Assembly: GCA_012800465.1 (NCBI GenBank)
Contig: JAAZJI010000301.1
Span: forward strand, 1-14,164
Length of the DNA: 14,164 bases
From: Spirochaetales bacterium
Lineage (GTDB): Bacteria; Spirochaetota; Spirochaetia; Sphaerochaetales; Sphaerochaetaceae
Direction of reading: 5' to 3'
The position numbers and the translations under genes were made by a program. Of the stretch, positions 12,911-14,164 are shown in pieces (positions within the stretch are counted from its first letter, which is position 1; every line of letters begins with the position of its first letter). Below the pieces are notes generated by a model. That model did no database searches, was not told the origin of the DNA, and was given only the letters and a program-made list of their open reading frames with translations.

Positions 12911-14164
12911 CGGATCAGGGAGGCGAGCCTCCACGACCAGTTGGCGCTGCCGACGGTCGCGGGGGTGTTCATCCGTCCGCTTGCGTCCAGCTCAAGCCAG
13001 TCCTGCATCGGCAGGATCGCCCAGCGGCATACGCTGTGGAGCATCTGCCGGATCATCTGCCACACGATCTGGGCGTCCGGCGCTTCAAAATACCGCCGGA
13101 CGACATCCTGTTCCTCCCCGGTGAGGGCCCGGAACCACCCAAGCGTCGTGTTGTTGTCGTGGGTGCCGGTGTAGATGACGGAGTTCTCGCCGCAGTTGTA
13201 GGGAAGAAACTCGTTCGTCGGATCCAAGGCTCCTTCTTCGACGGTGAAGGCGAACTGGAAGATCTTCATCCCCGGGAACCCGTTGGAATCACGGAGCTCC
13301 TCCACATCCGGAGTGATGACTCCCAGATCCTCGGCGATGATCTTCAGGTCTTCTCCAAGGTTCTTCTTCAAGGTCTTGAAGAGCTCGGCCCCCGGTGAGG
13401 GCTCCCACGAGCCGATTTCGGCGGTCGGGTTCCCGTAGGGGATCTCCCAATATGCGGCGAAGCCCCGGAAGTGGTCGATCCGGATGATGTCACACTGCAG
13501 GAAGGTGTGGCGGACCCGATGTGTCCACCAGGCGAACTCCTCTTCGACATGGACCGGCCAATCGTACACGGGATTGCCCCACATCTGCCCGGTCTCGCTG
13601 AAGAAATCCGGCGGTACGCCGCTGGACGCGAGCTGCCTGCCGTCCTCATCGAACTTGAAGAGGTGGCGGTTCGCCCACGCATCGGCGCTGTCGGGTGCGA
13701 CGAAGATCGGGATGTCCCCGATGATTTCGATCTTCCGCTCGTTCGCATACGAGCGAACCTTCAGCCACTGCCGGTAGAAGAAGAACTGAAGCACTTTCAC
13801 CTCTTCGATTTCGGCGACATACCGCTTTCGGGCGGCGGCAAGAGCTTCGGGCTCGCGCAGGCCGAGGTCCTTCGGCCAGATCTCGAACCAACGGGAGTCG
13901 TTGTACACGGTGCACAGCACGCTGTGCAGGGCGTAGTCCTCCAGCCAGGATGCATGCTCCTTGCAGAAAGCGGCGTACTCCGAGCGCTCCTGCCCGTCGG
14001 CATCTTCCAGAAACGTTTCGGCGGCCTTGGCAAGGAGCGGCTCCTTGTACGCCCGGACGGCCTGATAATCGATCCGGTTCCTGTCGAACACGGGAACGGT
14101 ATAGATGTCCTCATACTCCAGATACCCATCCACCATCAACTCCTCGAGGTCGATGAGCAACTCG
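12895..14164 (-). CDS. malQ: 4-alpha-glucanotransferase (GH77), 5' end outside window
   Basis: About 421 C-terminal residues of MalQ (amylomaltase) are visible. The frame is open through the right edge, where the sequence reads ELLIDLEEL, matching the family's substrate-domain phrase rather than a start, so roughly 70-80 N-terminal residues are missing. The enzyme transfers glucan segments between maltodextrins. GH77 catalytic residues are intact: nucleophile Asp in IRIDHFRG (codon 13474-13476), acid/base Glu in IIAEDLG (codon 13330-13332) and the stabilising Asp in GTHDNNT (codon 13156-13158). The segment WGNPVYDWPVH is also typical. The C-terminus (WSWRLASLIRLTGR) is complete. Its TAA overlaps the lplA stop. 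Confidence 0.95.
   Translation of the reverse strand, partial: ELLIDLEELMVDGYLEYEDIYTVPVFDRNRIDYQAVRAYKEPLLAKAAETFLEDADGQERSEYAAFCKEHASWLEDYALHSVLCTVYNDSRWFEIWPKDLGLREPEALAAARKRYVAEIEEVKVLQFFFYRQWLKVRSYANERKIEIIGDIPIFVAPDSADAWANRHLFKFDEDGRQLASSGVPPDFFSETGQMWGNPVYDWPVHVEEEFAWWTHRVRHTFLQCDIIRIDHFRGFAAYWEIPYGNPTAEIGSWEPSPGAELFKTLKKNLGEDLKIIAEDLGVITPDVEELRDSNGFPGMKIFQFAFTVEEGALDPTNEFLPYNCGENSVIYTGTHDNNTTLGWFRALTGEEQDVVRRYFEAPDAQIVWQMIRQMLHSVCRWAILPMQDWLELDASGRMNTPATVGSANWSWRLASLIRLTGR

Noticed and set aside
11891..12934. A 347-codon minus-strand frame opposite lplA
   Set aside because: lplA carries all family motifs on the plus strand; this frame is its GC-driven shadow and would run through the malQ end and the divergent promoter.

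Overview
The window looks like a chromosomal core region of a GC-rich (roughly 60% by eye) member of the Spirochaetota. That assignment is inferred from gene order and protein flavour: LPS-export genes, rpoN, a short HPF, then HPr kinase and HPr, together with a long-form ThyX. No marker gene here fixes the genus. The contents suggest a diderm with a regulatory HprK/HPr system, lipoate salvage and glucan metabolism. I see no insertion sequence, phage gene, CRISPR array or other sign of recent transfer.

Layout. Positions 1-46 hold only the first 15 codons of a leftward gene with a good promoter. Positions 47-377 are non-coding: an AT-rich island with a perfect TATAAT, two perfect palindromes and several hairpins, ending at the promoter of tRNA-Arg(CCG). 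After the tRNA terminator comes a tightly packed rightward cluster: a YmdB-like phosphoesterase homologue, an RseC-like protein, lptC, lptA, lptB and rpoN. A strong hairpin separates rpoN from the leftward hpf. hpf is divergent from a second rightward operon of hprK, ptsH, lexA and holA, in which every junction overlaps. holA meets the leftward uvrC tail to tail, with both stop codons inside one CTATAG. Further right, rsmE-thyX is a leftward pair ahead of uvrC. rsmE is divergent from lplA, and lplA converges on malQ, whose 5' end is outside the window.

Function. lptA, lptB and lptC make up part of a lipopolysaccharide-type export machine. rpoN, hpf and hprK/ptsH form the stress and nitrogen/carbon regulatory group often found beside lptB. 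lexA, holA and uvrC add SOS control, replication and excision repair. tRNA-Arg, rsmE and hpf concern translation. thyX (dTMP synthesis), lplA (lipoylation) and malQ (maltodextrins) are metabolic.

The most interesting signals are these. (1) Several genes at the head of transcription units lack a Shine-Dalgarno sequence and instead have a -10 box 6-9 bases before the ATG, which predicts leaderless or near-leaderless mRNAs; operon-internal genes have good Shine-Dalgarno sites. (2) The YmdB homologue has lost several metal ligands and may not be an active phosphodiesterase. (3) The hprK-ptsH-lexA-holA promoter contains operator-like inverted repeats. (4) A perfect 14-bp palindrome covers the -10 box of the tRNA promoter. 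(5) Both convergent gene pairs have stop codons interleaved in small palindromes.
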